From NCBI GenBank assembly GCA_964017045.1, contig OZ024806.1, positions 4,608,488 through 4,672,487 of the forward strand: DNA of 64,000 nt, read 5' to 3'. Below the pieces are notes generated by a model, which had not been told where the DNA came from, did not search any database, and saw only the letters and a program-made list of their open reading frames with translations. Source of the DNA: Omphiscola glabra. Taxonomy: Eukaryota > Mollusca > Gastropoda > Lymnaeidae. Each line of letters starts with the position of its first letter. The stretch's first letter is position 1. The position numbers and the translations under genes were made by a program. Below are positions 45,640 to 57,304 of this stretch, piece by piece.

Positions 45640-45850
45640 TCACACCCAATATTAATGTACACACTCAGTAACACAGCTGACTACTGGACCACAGCTCAAA
45701 AAGGCACGGGTTTAAATCCCCCCTTGCATTATGTAGCCACTATGACGTCCACTCCATGAACTGTTCACCGGTCCCCCGTGGGACAGGCACGCCCAGCTCA
45801 GTGAATCTGAACACGACTGGGGTCAACAAATGTACCACAGGGGCGTGCTT
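45640..45850. repeat. Possible SINE-like dispersed repeat
   Basis: CACGGGTTTAAATCCCCCC near 45705 resembles a RNA polymerase III B box, preceded by CTGACTACTGGACCACAG, which resembles a tRNA anticodon arm. No clear A box. Tentative. Confidence 0.3.
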
Positions 45851-46330
45851 CTTTGTCCCCATAGGTGGCAACCTGCCACATAGGTGGCACCCAGCCACAC
45901 ATTAAAAAAAATGATACATCAATCCCGTTACAAGAAGTGGCACATTGCCACATATCTATGATCAATTACGTGATACTATTTTTTTTCATCTACCACTTAT
46001 GGTTTTTCTTTTTTATTTTATTTTATCTATTTTATTTTTATTTATTTTTTTTCATTTTCGAGACTGTATTTTATTCTCGATATTACTATTACAAAAATAA
46101 CTAAAACAAATTCATTTTAAAATCCTTTTTTTTAAATGTAATACCCGATCCCCGGTCCTGTTAAAACATTCCCCATAAATTGTTCACAAGTACGGGGAGC
46201 CCCAACAGATTAAAGCCCTAGATCCGCCCCTGGTCATAACAAGAACAACTCCAAGATTGGGCCTTCTTATATGATATGAAACTTCCAAACTTAGTTGATT
46301 GGCTCCTAAAAATGTTCGTGAGACAGATAA
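45851..46330. other. T-rich spacer and decayed element end
   Basis: Long T-rich stretch at 45975-46135. CCCTAGATCCGCCCCTG ending near 46222 reads on the minus strand as CAGGGGCGGATCTAGGG, a common hAT terminus. Confidence 0.4.
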
Positions 46331-46450
46331 CATGACCACATGGCCCATGTCAAGGTTATATCATTGAGTTATCCTATGACCATATGGCCCATGTCAAGGT
46401 GATATCATTGAGTTATCCTATGACTATATGGCCAATGTCAAGATGCTATA
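46331..46450. repeat. 44-bp repeat, about 3 copies
   Basis: Copies share TGACCATATGGCCCATGTCA and GATATCATTGAGTTATCCTA. Confidence 0.88.
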
Positions 46451-46879
46451 ATTGACTAATCTTAGCATAAAGGGCGCATTTATTAACTTTATAAACATAG
46501 GGATTAATCATTTGTGCCATAATATCTAAATTAAAGACTGTTATCGAAACTTACATTTAAAAGCAAGTGATAATTTAGCGGGACTTTTGGCTACTTCAGG
46601 CTGGAGGGCCATGTGGTTGTAACCAACTCACCCTATTTAAAATACAATCCTTTTTGTTACCCAAGACATATATTTCTAAGAGAGGTAATCGTTTAAAGAC
46701 GTACAGTTTCTAACAATAATTTGTCTCCCTTTTCTATTTTTGAAAACAAAATCATCAATTTCATCTAGACAAAAAATGATTAAAACCGAGTCTCCGAATT
46801 GTTCACTAAATTTTATTAAATTTTAAAATCTCCGAGTCAAACGTCACCATGAAACAGAAATAATTACTGTTAATGATAA
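46451..46879. other. AT-rich spacer
   Basis: Nothing recognised. Confidence 0.5.
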
Positions 46880-47895
46880 GTGACCATCTCGAACATTGGC
46901 ATTGAGCAGTGATTAGCTCTGTAACATTGACATTAATCAGTGAATATCTCTGTAACATTGACATTCATCAGTGAATATCTCTGTAACATTGACACTGATC
47001 AGTGAATATCTCTGTAACATTGACATTGATCAGTGACTATATCTGTAACATTGACATTGATCAGTGACCTGCTCTGTAACATTGACACTGATCAGTGAAT
47101 ATCTCTGTAACATTGACATTGATCAGTGACTATATCTGTAACATTGACATTGATCAGTGACCTGCTCTGTAACATTGACATTGATCAGTGACTATATCTG
47201 TAACATTGACATTGATCAGTGACTATATCTGTAACATTGACATTGATCAGTGACTATATCTGTAACATTGACATTGATCAGTGAATATATCTGTAACATT
47301 GACATTGATCAGTGACTATATCTGTAAAATTGACATTGATCAGTGACTATATCTGTAACATAGACATTGATCAGTGACTATCTCTGTAACATTGACATTG
47401 ATCAGTGAATATCTCTGTAACATTGACATTGATCAGTGACTATATCTGTAACATTGACATTGATCAGTGACTATATCTGTAACATTGACATTGATCAGTG
47501 ATTATATCTGTAACATTGACATTGATCAGTGACAAGCTCTTTAACATTGACATTGATCAGTGACTATATCTGTAACATTGACATTGATCAGTGACTATAT
47601 CTGTAACATTGACATTGATCAGTGACTATATCTGTAGCATTGACATTGATCAGTGACTATATCTGTAACATTGACATTGATCAGTGACAAGCTCTGTAAC
47701 ATTGACATTGATCAGTGACTATATCTGTAACATTGACATTGATCAGTGACTATATCTGTAACATTGACATTGATCAGTGACTATATCTGTAACATTGACA
47801 TTGATCAGTGACTATATCTGTAACATTGACATTGATCAGTGACCGGCTCTGTAACATTGACATTGATCAGTGACCGGCTCTGTAACATTGACATT
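46880..47895. repeat. 31-bp minisatellite, about 32 copies
   Basis: Units share ATTGACATTGATCAGTGAC and TATATCTGTAAC, with recurring variants CTGCTCTG, AAGCTCTG, CGGCTCTG and AATATCTC. Variant order shows multi-unit duplications. Nearly every unit has the TGATCA palindrome. Confidence 0.96.
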
Positions 47896-48104
47896 ATCCC
47901 GTATTTAGTTCCCGACTTGCAAGAAGCATGCCACTTCCACAAACATGTCTATAGATAAACCTATCCGCATTAGAAATGGAAATGAGGTTGCCTTAAAGGA
48001 AATAAACAATAACTAGACACAAAGAATGATTTAATATGCAATAAAATATTTTGTAGGTTTTTTTTAAGCCGTGGGGGAGGGGCGGCAATAGCTTAGCTCT
48101 GTGG
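47896..48104. other. 3' flank of the FAM167-family gene
   Basis: Minus-strand ATTAAA (48029-48034) is a possible polyA signal for the gene ending at 48391. Nothing else. Confidence 0.4.
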
Positions 48105-48315
48105 CAAGGAACTTGAAGGTATGTGGAGTTGTGGGCAAGGAACTTGAAAGTGTGTGGAGGTGTGTCAATGAACTTGAAGGTATGCGGAGGTGTGTCAAGG
48201 AACTTGAAGGTATGTGGAGGTGTGTCAATGAACTTGAGGGTGTATGGAGGTGTGTCAAGGAACTTAAAGGTGTGTGGAGGTGTGTCAATGAACATGAAGG
48301 TATGTGGAGGTGTGT
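48105..48315. repeat. 30-bp minisatellite in the probable 3' UTR, about 7 copies
   Basis: Units share GGTATGTGGAGGTGTGTCAA and GGAACTTGAA. It starts about 75 bp beyond the stop codon of the minus-strand FAM167-family gene. Confidence 0.94.
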
Positions 48316-48390
48316 TCAAACACGAGAGATTACAAAACCAACATGAGTGACCTGTAGTTATCAAATGACTTGAGATGTAACAAATAGAAA

Positions 48391-50947
48391 CTAGCAAGTC
48401 GAAAACCGCCTAGCGTTGATATTCAAACGGGTGACCCCTAAATGTTTGAGTGGGCCGTCCAGCAGGCATGTCCGAGGGAGGTCAAGGACGTTAGAGAATT
48501 CGTTGGATTCCTCGAGGTCAGATCGAATATCGTCCAGATGTTCTCGATGTTCCTGGAAATATAACTATACTTAGTGTATTTCGTGAAATATACGTATATT
48601 TATTTTTCTTTAAACAAAATTGTATTTATAAATATGCCTGGATAATTGTTTAAATACTGTGTGTAAATTTTAATGGCTAGAAAACTGCGCTTATTTCAAT
48701 AGTTCAGAACAGAAGCGATGAAGCCTTACTGAGCCGAACAACAAAATCAACCCATTTCGAGTAGCAATACAGAGCGAGGTGATTATGATGGCAATTATAG
48801 CACACAGAGAAAATGGTTATATTTTAAGTGCTGAATGGTTAGTCCAGACAAGGATGATGTTAGACTAGACAAGAATGATGTTAGACTAGACAATAATTAT
48901 GTTAGACTAGGCTAGGATGATGTTAGACTAGACAAGGATGATGTCTTATTTGTCCTACTTATATGGTGATGATAAATTAATCCCTCATTACCTTAATCAC
49001 TAATCACCTGTTATTCCTACTAATATGACTGCAATGTCTTATTATAAAAGATGAACATTTGGCTGAACGTTATGCTGGAAAAAAATCTAGCAATTTTTTT
49101 TATTTACAATAATATTTAAACCTCCTCCACATATTCTGATCGTTACAGTTTGAAAAGTACTTTAATGTAACAAATGTGTTTTATATGTGTTTTGAGGCCC
49201 ACGATCAATATATTGATCATTCTGGCTCCTGGTTTGAATTCAGAGTTTGCTTCTCCATACAACCAGTCTAGACCGCTCGGCCACAGAACGGAAAAAAAGT
49301 GTTTTAGTTGGAATATATAAATTACAGGGGCGAAACTAAGACGGGGACAAAAGGATACCCTCAGGGAGCACCACAACTGGGAATCAGTATGTGTATGTAT
49401 GGCGGGGCGATGCCATTAGGGCGTCATTATGTAATTTTTTTTTACACTGATGCCCTCCCCCCCCCCCAATTCGAACGCCTGAAACTATCTGAAAAACGGA
49501 TGAGATGCATGGGCGGCCTTCGCTCCAATGAATTGTCTTAACATAACTTGACTGGGTTAGATGAAAATAAGTCTTAACATAACTTGACTGGGTTAGATGA
49601 AAATAAGTCTTAACATAACTTGACTTGGTTAGATGAAAATAAATCTTAACATAACTTGACTGGTTTAGATGAAAATAAGTCTTAAAAGAACTTGACTTGG
49701 TTAAATGAAAATAAGTCTTAACATAACTTGACTGGGTTAGATGAAAATAAGTCTTAACATAACTTGACTGGGTTAGATGAAAATAAGTCTTAACATAACT
49801 TGACTGGGTTAGATGAAAATAAGTCTTAACATAACTTGACTTGGTTAGCGCCTGGTGTATTACATTGCCCCTTTTTATGATTTATAAACCTGTGCGGGAA
49901 AAGCACGCCTACCATCCTTCCCTTATGATACCATCTTCCGCTTCTGATACCATCTTACCCTTCTGATACCATCTTCCGCTTCTGATACCATCCTCCACTT
50001 CTAATTACCTGGCATGACCGTGACAGGCGCACCCTGTGTATGTCTTGATAGAGATGCAACAGTTTCCTAGCAAGTGCTTGATCGTCATCCTTCATCATTT
50101 CCTTTGTATTGGAGAAAAAAAACATGGCTTTATTAATAAATAATTTACCAATTATTCCAAACAAACATTCTGTAAGAGCCATTTTGATTTGTATTTAAAT
50201 AAAAGAAACAGTTCTTGTCGTTTTAAACCTCTCTCACAAAGATTGTTTTTTGTTTTTTTTTGTCATTTATGAATAAATTTATTATGAAAAAGTATCATGG
50301 GATCCTTTAAAACAAATATTTAGATGACGTACCAGTTGACCTTTGATCCATCGAAGGGATTCTTCAATCTTCTCTGTTCTCTCTTGTGAAAGTTGTTCAA
50401 ATCCACTTGGCTTACTTTCCGAATTTAATAAAACGTCCCTTTCTGCTTTGGCCTGATTGTTAATTACCACAGTGCCATCTAACATGGCATGAAATATCAT
50501 CGAAATTCCAATTTTTTCATCGGTTTTATCTTCATGCGGTTTCCCAGAAAAGTCATTGGTAGAATTCGGAACTAGTTCGCCATCGGGAAAGTGGTCCTCC
50601 AGCCAGGCGAGATAACTCGATCTCCTCGTTGACAGTCTCAACCGAGTTGCCGTCGCTTTAAGTTTTGCTAAATCCGTGTTTGATTCCTTGGTCAGGTTGT
50701 GTTGCTCCTGCATTTTCAACCTCTGGCTAATGACCGCTTGCACTGCCAGCTGGTCCGACTGGCCAGTGCCCATGTTGGGTTGAGAGATTTGGCGTATTAT
50801 CCGGGGTCGGCTCCCGCAAGAAAACGGGTTCAGAAATGTGGTGTCGGTTGTGGCGCAGCTTTCAGGGACGGACAGGTATATTGACGCGGACGACAAGGGA
50901 GTTAGTGTTATGGTCATTGTCGTAGTGTAGTTGCCGGTTTGGTTCAT
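48391..50947 (-). CDS. FAM167: FAM167-family protein (FAM167A/B homologue)
   Basis: Minus-strand exons 50333-50947, 50009-50101 and 48391-48552 join in phase 0 (donors GTACGT and GTAATT; acceptors CAATACAAAG and ATTTCCAG) to give 289 residues. Three blocks match vertebrate FAM167A (DIORA-1): residues 93-118 (LKATATRLRLSTRRSSYLAW), residues about 191-236 across exons 1 and 2 (ESLRWIKGQL, then DDQALARKLLHLYQDIHRVR), and the C-terminus (LGVTRLNINARRFSTC). The start ATG has an in-frame TGA 15 bases upstream. The middle block is probably coiled coil. There is no signal peptide or membrane segment. Family members are poorly characterised, with links to immune signalling in mammals. The N-terminal 90 residues are unlike the vertebrate protein. 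Intron 2 and the 3' UTR carry minisatellites and a SINE. Confidence 0.92.
48845..48945. repeat. 21-bp repeat, about 5 copies
   Basis: Unit GTTAGACTAGACAAGGATGAT with AATAATTAT and GGCTAGG variants, in intron 2 of the FAM167-family gene. Confidence 0.88.
49180..49290 (-). mobile_element. tRNA-derived SINE
   Basis: On the minus strand, CTGTGGCCGAGCGGTCTAGA contains a polymerase III A box (TGGCCGAGCGG, 49273-49283) and GAATTCAAACC is a B box (49231-49241), about 40 bp apart as in tRNA genes. The A-box arm resembles tRNA-Leu/Ser type heads. The sequence between is too short and unpaired for a functional tRNA, so it is a SINE head, inserted in intron 2 of the FAM167-family gene. Confidence 0.65.
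49535..49850. repeat. 36-bp minisatellite, about 9 copies
   Basis: Units share CTTAACATAACTTGACTGGG and TTAGATGAAAATAAGT. Intronic. Confidence 0.95.
49925..50003. repeat. 19-bp repeat adjoining a FAM167 splice donor, about 4 copies
   Basis: Unit GATACCATCTTCCGCTTCT on the plus strand. On the coding (minus) strand it starts within about 8 bases after the GTAATT donor at 50008. Confidence 0.9.
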
Positions 50948-51357
50948 CGTGTTTTGCTTTCACTCAGTTTTTTTTTGTTAATCATCTAAAGTGAATACCT
51001 TATTAGTGGCATTGGAGACATTGCCTCGACCTGAGTAGCCGTAATTTTGCGGATGATCTTCAAAACAGAGATGATCCTTCAGAACCTAGAACACCGAAAT
51101 ACAATAAACGAGACAAAATATAAACATGATCCACTTTCGTAAAAAAACGCCACTTCAAGTCTGAAATACACTCACAGCGCCGACTATATGTTTTGCATAT
51201 GTCCGCATAGGAAATAATTCTATTTACGTAATGATGCTGAAAATTAATTTATACTTTAACCCTTCTCGCCTTTTTCATGCACTTTTTTCCACAAAGTGTT
51301 TTTTAAAATATGTTTTCTGATTTTGAAGAGGATTTATTGATTTATTTTCTTTATTTG
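50948..51357. other. 5' flank of the FAM167-family gene
   Basis: No TATA box or further exon that I can support; AT-rich after 51230. Confidence 0.4.
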
Positions 51358-51775
51358 TTAATAATAATTACATAAGATGTACATCGTGGCCAAGTTAATA
51401 ATAATTACATAAGATGTACATCGTGGCCAAGTTAATAATAATTACATAAGATGTACCTCGTGGCCAAGTTAATAATAATTACATAAGATGTACCTCGTGG
51501 CCAAGTTAATAATAATTACATAAGATGTACCTCGTGGCCAAGTTAATAATAATTACATAAGATGTACCTCGTGGCCAAGTTAATAATAATTACATAAGAT
51601 GTACATCGTGGCCAAGTTAATAATAATTACATAAGATGTACATCGTGGCCAAGTTAATAATAATTACATAAGATGTACCTCGTGGCCAAGTTAATAATAA
51701 TTACATAAGATGTACATAGTGGCCAAGTTAATAATAATTACATAAGATGTACATCTTGGCCAAGTTAATAATTAA
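51358..51775. repeat. 37-bp minisatellite, about 11 copies
   Basis: Units share GTTAATAATAATTACATAAG and ATGTACATCGTGGCCAA, alternating ACATCG and ACCTCG forms. Confidence 0.95.
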
Positions 51776-51974
51776 TTTTTCTAATAAGATAAAATAAGAT
51801 CATTGTTCTTATTATATAAATACAGCTACATTCTATTAATAAGTGTAAATTACAAGTATAGTATTAAGTCTAAATAAATTATATAAGTCATCTAAAAAGT
51901 CATAAAACGGTACAAAAAGGCATCTATAATAAGATCATGGAACAAAATCAAACTTACGTTGTCGTTAAAATAAG

Positions 51975-52200
51975 ATCACTGTCAGTGCCACAACTGTCCT
52001 GTCACTGTTAGTGCCACAACTGTCCCGTCACTGTCAGTGCCACAACTGTCCTGTATCTGTCAGTGCCACAACTGTCCTGTCACTGTCAGTGCCACAACTG
52101 TCCTGTCACTCTCAGTGCCAAAACTGACATATCACTATTAGTGCAGCAACTGTCCTCTCAATAGCAGTACCACTACTGTCCTCTCACTGTCAAACTGTCG
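51975..52200. repeat. 26-bp minisatellite, about 8 copies
   Basis: Units share CACTGTCAGTGCCACAACTG and TCCTGT; the last copies are degraded. Confidence 0.9.
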
Positions 52201-52959
52201 TGGCATCTCCCATCATGTCACCCATCATGCCCCCCCCCCCCCCCCCTTAGTCAAGCACGATGACCAGCGGTTCCCAAAGGTCATAATCGTGCACACGTGA
52301 AAACATCGAAAGGTTAGCCCAGAGCTTAATATGATCCCGAAATTCTTTCCGAATAAACACGCGTGGGGGAGTATCTCCCCTGGTTATCTTTTTCGCTGAT
52401 TCGGTAATTTTACGGGAATGGTTCAAAGAATGTGAACAGAAATGGTAAACGTTAGGTAATAGAGTGATTCTTAGGTGATGTGACTTTTTTTTTAAAAGGG
52501 GAAGAGAGAAATGTTTTAACACGACTGGAGACTTTTGATAATGATGGGGGTCAATGTTTCAAGACGTCTTACAGATATAGTCAGTAATTAATGCTGATTA
52601 TCTTGTCCTTTATGAACTTTGACCCCCCCCCCTACCAAACCATCACCACTCGTTCTAAGTGTCCACCTAGAGATAGATGGTTAGATATAGAAAGATATAT
52701 ATATACCAACGATCTTTTGGAAACATCTGCTAAACATGAACAAATAATTGAGGGTTTAAGGTCATTGGGTCTATTTTACTAATGTATGGTGAAGTTGTCA
52801 CCGCCATAATTGAATTAGAGGAGGATTTATGGATTGTTCCGTTCATTTCCAAAAGACTTTATTTTTTAATGTAGATTATCAAGTTTCAGCTTAAGCTAAC
52901 AAAGGTCAAAATTGAACAATAAGGGAGGTCTCATTATTACAGGAACACGGTCCTCCTGT
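52201..52959. other. Spacer with C-runs and a possible hAT end
   Basis: CAGCGGTTCCCAAAGG at about 52264 resembles a hAT terminus. A minus-strand open frame (52247-52522) overlaps it and is not supported as a gene. Long C-runs at 52230 and 52623. Confidence 0.4.
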
Positions 52960-53168
52960 AACTGTCACGGTAATGTAGTCTTCCTGTAACTTTCAGGGTA
53001 ATTTAGTCCTACGTTAGAGTAATTTGGTCTTACTGTCAGGGTAATGTAGTCTCCTATAACTGTCAGGGTAATTTAGTCCTACTGTCAGAGTAGTTTGGTC
53101 CTACTGTCAGGGTAATGTGGTCCTACTGTCAGGTTAATTTTGTCCTACTGTCAGGGTAATGTAGTCCT
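52960..53168. repeat. About 22-bp degenerate minisatellite, about 9 copies
   Basis: Unit near CTACTGTCAGGGTAATGTAG with TCCTGTAACTGTCAGG and AATTTGGTC forms; unit lengths vary. Confidence 0.88.
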
Positions 53169-53451
53169 ATACCCTTAATATTAAAAATGAACCTTTCATT
53201 ATTTTATTCAATGGATAACTATAAACAAATTAACAACTTAAACTGAACAGAGGTATCTCAGCATCAAAGTGACAGCTAAACACATGAACACAAAGACATT
53301 CTAAACACATGAAAACACAAAGACATTCTAAACACATGAAACAAAAAAACATTCTTTACCATGATGTAACATTTATCAACTATAACTTTTCTTGGGACAG
53401 ACAATAGTGTTAACGTCTTTATTTTGTTGATTTCTAGTAGAAACTCTAAAT
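53169..53451. other. AT-rich spacer
   Basis: Contains three short copies of AACACATGAAAACAC-like sequence (53280-53345). Nothing else. Confidence 0.45.
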
Positions 53452-53640
53452 AATGGGTCGGTAAACTACGGCCCGTGAGTCATATACGGTCCATTCTTTT
53501 CTTTTTTTTAAACATTACACGAGCTAAGAGTGAAATTTAAAGCCTTTTAATTCAGACCATTTCACCTTTAGAGAGATGCCTTCCACATGATTTCACATAC
53601 TGCTTTGTGGCCCCTTGTCATTGCTTCTAATTAAATACCA
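53452..53640 (+). mobile_element. hAT-like fragment
   Basis: GGGTCGGTAAACTACGGCCC is the usual start of a common hAT MITE group (GTCGGCAAACTACGGCCCG type); TTTGTGGCCCCTTG near 53605 could be the far end. No target duplication seen. Confidence 0.45.
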
Positions 53641-53735
53641 TCGTATAAAACACATCACCTTTCCTCTCTATCGTATAAAACACACCACCCTTCCTCTCTA
53701 TCGTATAAAACACATCGACTTACCTCTCTAACCTA
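53641..53735. repeat. About 32-bp repeat, 3 copies
   Basis: Copies share ATCGTATAAAACACATC and CTTTCCTCTCT. Confidence 0.88.
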
Positions 53736-53989
53736 CGACTGAAACATTCAGCCCAATGCGCAAAAAAATCATGTAAAAAATATTTAACAGATTGGACATT
53801 ATTTTAAACTTCATTTAAGCTGCAGGAGGCTTTTAAAAGTCACGTGAGTGACTTGGTTCAGTAAGTATGCTACTACTGTGCCACTCAGACAGATCTGATT
53901 CAAAATATATGCTACTACTTTCTGATAGTGAAGCCCACGCCACTTTTAATTCAATTTTGCCTCTTCGTCCGCATTTAGTTGACAGATAC
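53736..53989. other. Spacer
   Basis: No supported feature. Confidence 0.4.
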
Positions 53990-54345
53990 TTCTTGCTGGC
54001 ATCCGTCCGTCACAATGTGACGACAGTGTGGATTTCGCAGGACGAAATCCACAAGGCCTGGGGTTATTCTTCTAGGATTATAAGCTGGTTCCCAACAGCA
54101 AATCGCCTCTCTCCACGCCACTGGATAACCCCAAAGGAACATTATGTGGATGATACAGCTTGGCACCAGGGGCGTCGCAGGAGTTTTCGGAATGTTTCAT
54201 TGTACCAATGTTATCCGCATATAGGATTCCATCTTCGGGTTTTAATTCAGAGTTTCCTTTTCTTAGATGAGTTGCCATCCAATGTTAACGTGTCCCATCC
54301 AACCGCTGGGCTTTGGGGATTGAACTCCAAACCAACTTGAGATGT
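53990..54345 (-). repeat. Dispersed repeat of about 350 bp (inverted copy)
   Basis: Second copy of the family at 39482-39795, on the other strand, and slightly longer at its head, where the minus strand reads GGTTTGGAGTTCAATCCCC, resembling a polymerase III B box. This hints at a SINE origin, but no A box is clear. Confidence 0.7.
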
Positions 54346-54439
54346 AGCTCAGGTTACATCAATAATAATAAAATAATAAAAGTAATGCACTTTTTAACAA
54401 CAAAAAAACTATATTTAAATACGTGCCCATACAACAAGT

Positions 54440-55265
54440 AAACCATGAGAGCACCGACATTGTGATAAAACGAAACATTAGAGCACCAACGTTGTCATCC
54501 AACAAACATCAGAGCACTGACGTTGTGACAAAACAAAACATCAGAGCACCGACGTTGTCATCCAACAAACATCAGAGCACTGACGTTGTGATAAAACAAA
54601 ACATCAGAGCACCGACGTTGTCATCCAACAAACATCAGAGCACTGACGTTGTGATAAAACAAACATGAGAGCACTGACGTTGTGATAAAACAAACATGAG
54701 AGCACTGACGTGATAAAACAAACATGAGAGCACTGACGTGATAAAACAAACATGAGAGCACTGACGTTGTGATAAAACAAACATGAGAGCACTGACGTTG
54801 TGATAAAACAAACATGAGAGCCCTGACGTGATAAAACAAACATGAGAGCACTGACGTGATAAAACAAACATGAGAGCACTGACGTGATAAAACAAACATG
54901 AGAGCACTGACGTTGTGATAAAACAAACATGAGAGCACTGACGTTGTGATAAAACAAACATGAGAGCCCTGACGTGATAAAACAAACATGAGAGCACTGA
55001 CGTGATAAAACAAACATGAGAGCACTGACGTGATAAAACAAACATGAGAGCACTGACGTGATAAAACAAACATGAGAGCACTGACGTGATAAAACAAACA
55101 TGAGAGCACTGACGTTGTGATAAAACAAACATGAGAGCACTGACGTTGTGATAAAACAAACATGAGAGCCCTGACGTGATAAAACAAACATGAGAGCACT
55201 GACGTGATAAAACAAACATGAGAGCACTGACGTGATAAAACAAACATGAGATTACCGACGTTGTG
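54440..55265. repeat. 28/31-bp minisatellite with mixed unit lengths, about 27 copies
   Basis: Units share AAACATGAGAGCACTGACG and TGATAAAAC; long units add TTG after GACG. The left end alternates two unit types (GTCATCCAACAAACATCAGA and GATAAAACAAAACATCAGA). The GAGAGCCCTG variant recurs at intervals, always after two long units, which shows block duplication. All three minus-strand frames are open for over 200 codons. Confidence 0.95.
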
Positions 55266-55808
55266 ATCACACAAACATTGCTATAAATAATTATTCCAGA
55301 TGACACACTCGCTTTCACAAATAAGAATTGAGATTAAAATTGTTGTTTTATATTGATATTAAAAAGTTCTTGGTATCTTTCAAATGTTCAACTCTATACA
55401 CTAAACATTTGATACTTCAACCTAAACCTTTGACACTTCCCCCTAAACGTTTCCACGGACGAGTAGCGTTACATTGTCCTTTTTTTTTACTTCAACTCAG
55501 TCGAAAATATCCAGCAGAAATAAAGTCAACAATTGGCCACGTAAGCAGAAGCTGCCTCACCGTGTAGGAGCATCCAGACAGTGTGGTAGAGACAGGGGCT
55601 AAAGAGAAATTAGACTCTCTCATCTGAAAAAAAACAACTTTTATATCTTATAGGATAAGATTCCCTCACCCGGCAGTATTCACTCCCGCCCCCCCCCCAC
55701 ACCCTTTTTCCCCTTCCTCCCCCGCCCCACACCTTTCCTTTTGCATCATCCATAATACTTATTTATAGACCCCTTTTTATCAGGTGTATTCCGGGCCACG
55801 TAACTAGA
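55266..55808. other. Spacer
   Basis: C-rich patch near 55685-55730. No supported exon. Confidence 0.4.
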
Positions 55809-55955
55809 ATGGCGACAGCTCGTTTAAGCGGAGCTCTGTGTTGTGGTAAATGGTGTTTGATCCTTGCTTTTACTGTAATGCGCCGACACATTGGTACTGA
55901 CCCTGATATTTTCAAAGACAAAATGTACTTTTTGAGACGTCCTTACCAAATGTAG
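55809..55955 (+). CDS. Candidate small ORF or first coding exon
   Basis: An ATG in strong context (AGAATGGCG) opens 48 codons (MATARLSGALCCGKWCLIL, then RRHIGTDPDIFKDKMYFL) to TAG at 55953-55955. A donor-like TGTG|GTAAAT after codon 12 would instead make it a first exon ending at 55845. Upstream is locally GC-rich (TTCCGGGCCACG). The family is not recognised and no partner exon was found. Confidence 0.28.
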   Translation: MATARLSGALCCGKWCLILAFTVMRRHIGTDPDIFKDKMYFLRRPYQM

Positions 55956-56069
55956 TTTTACAAATAGTGTGAGAATTGTGAGATGCCAAATCTACGGTCG
56001 AACACGGATAAAAAGCGATAAATGGGGTCGATAAAAGTCTGGTCGCGTTAATGGCGGGTTCGCTTTAAA

Positions 56070-56302
56070 GTGAGGTTTATCAATATACCGTGTGAATAGT
56101 GATTGAGGTTTATCAATATACCGTGTGAATAGTGATTGAGGTTTATCAATATACCGTGTGAATAGTGATTGAGGTTTATCAATATGCCGTGTGAATAGTG
56201 ATTGAGGTTTATCAATATACCGTGTGAATAGTGATTGAGGTTTATCAATATACCGTGTGAATAGTGATTGAGGTTTATTAATATACCGTGTGAATAGTGA
56301 GG
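56070..56302. repeat. 33-bp minisatellite, 7 copies
   Basis: Units share GTGATTGAGGTTTATCAATA and TACCGTGTGAATA. Nearly identical copies; 11-residue in-frame repeat on the minus strand. Confidence 0.95.
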
Positions 56303-57304
56303 GGCTCTTATTTTCAAGAGGAAAGATTTCATACTGATTTTTTTTTACATTTTAAATCTCATGATTGTCGATTTATGTGGTGTTTAGGTTGGACTGTTTT
56401 AGAGACTTTAGTGAGCTATGTGATGTCTAATACATCTAGAATTGTAAAATAATATGTTGGCCGGACAAACATGTCTAATACATCTAGAACTGTAGAATAT
56501 TATGTTGGCCGGAAAAACATGTCTAACACTCATGATTTAGACTTGACTCAAAAACTGCGGAGCTATTTGTAGGTTTTCCAGTACACGGCGAAGATTGCGG
56601 TTTAAAATTAGCAGCGCTCAAAGTCGTGTTAAATAATTCGTCTCGTCTGCTGCAAGTTGGCCATGATAACGACCAGATTTAGAAACGTGTGCAGGCTAAG
56701 CCGCTAGCGTACTTTGTATCGGGCTGGTAAACGCTGTGTGTGATGGGTGAGGGGAAAATTTCTGTTTGCGGGAAACCGTTCACAGAAAGATTTTGTTCTA
56801 ATACAGTTTAAAAATCTTATATTAGTTATATTCATTTCAGTCACAATTTGAACTCATGAATCGCAGAGCTCAAAGAAGATTCTTTTGGTTCACTTAACTT
56901 AAACTGATGGTTCCCCCCCCCCCACACACACACACAGTTTGTATCCATCATTTAGAGATTTTAGGCACTGGAATTGATAGGGGGTGCGGGGGGGTGCAGA
57001 CCGCACCGGGTGACACCATCTTAGGGGTTGACACAATATTGAAAAATGGCATAATTAAACGAGCACACACTGCTCGGTCTAGCCGAATTTCACAGAAGGA
57101 TAACCGATCACACGTAAATTATCCACACATGTAACCAATCCTAATTCGAGCTTCATTAAAAGTTCAAGGTTGATGCGTCAGAAATGAGGTGACCCTATAA
57201 TTAGGTCAGGAAAACATCGTTTTGACAATGATTCATCTCCGATTTAGTGTTCGGTAACTTTCGTTAGTGACACTTTTACCGAAAGTGCTTCGTGTATTAT
57301 ATTT
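56303..57304. other. Spacer with a hAT end fragment
   Basis: A 60-bp near-duplication around ACATGTCTAATACATCTAGAA (56430-56520). At 56981-57034, GACCGCACCGGGTGACACCA matches the hAT end at 58520-58578 in the same orientation. CA microsatellite at 56922-56936. Confidence 0.45.

Noticed and set aside
46880..47895. CRISPR-like array
   Set aside because: Direct repeats without unique spacers in a eukaryotic genome; the same holds for all arrays here.
49225..49290. Functional tRNA gene
   Set aside because: A and B boxes are present, but the arms do not fold as a tRNA; better read as a SINE head.
52247..52522. 91-codon minus-strand frame
   Set aside because: Ends on a hAT-like terminus; no splice-supported or family evidence.
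53867..54340. 157-codon plus-strand frame
   Set aside because: It overlaps an inverted dispersed repeat whose other copy does not keep this frame.
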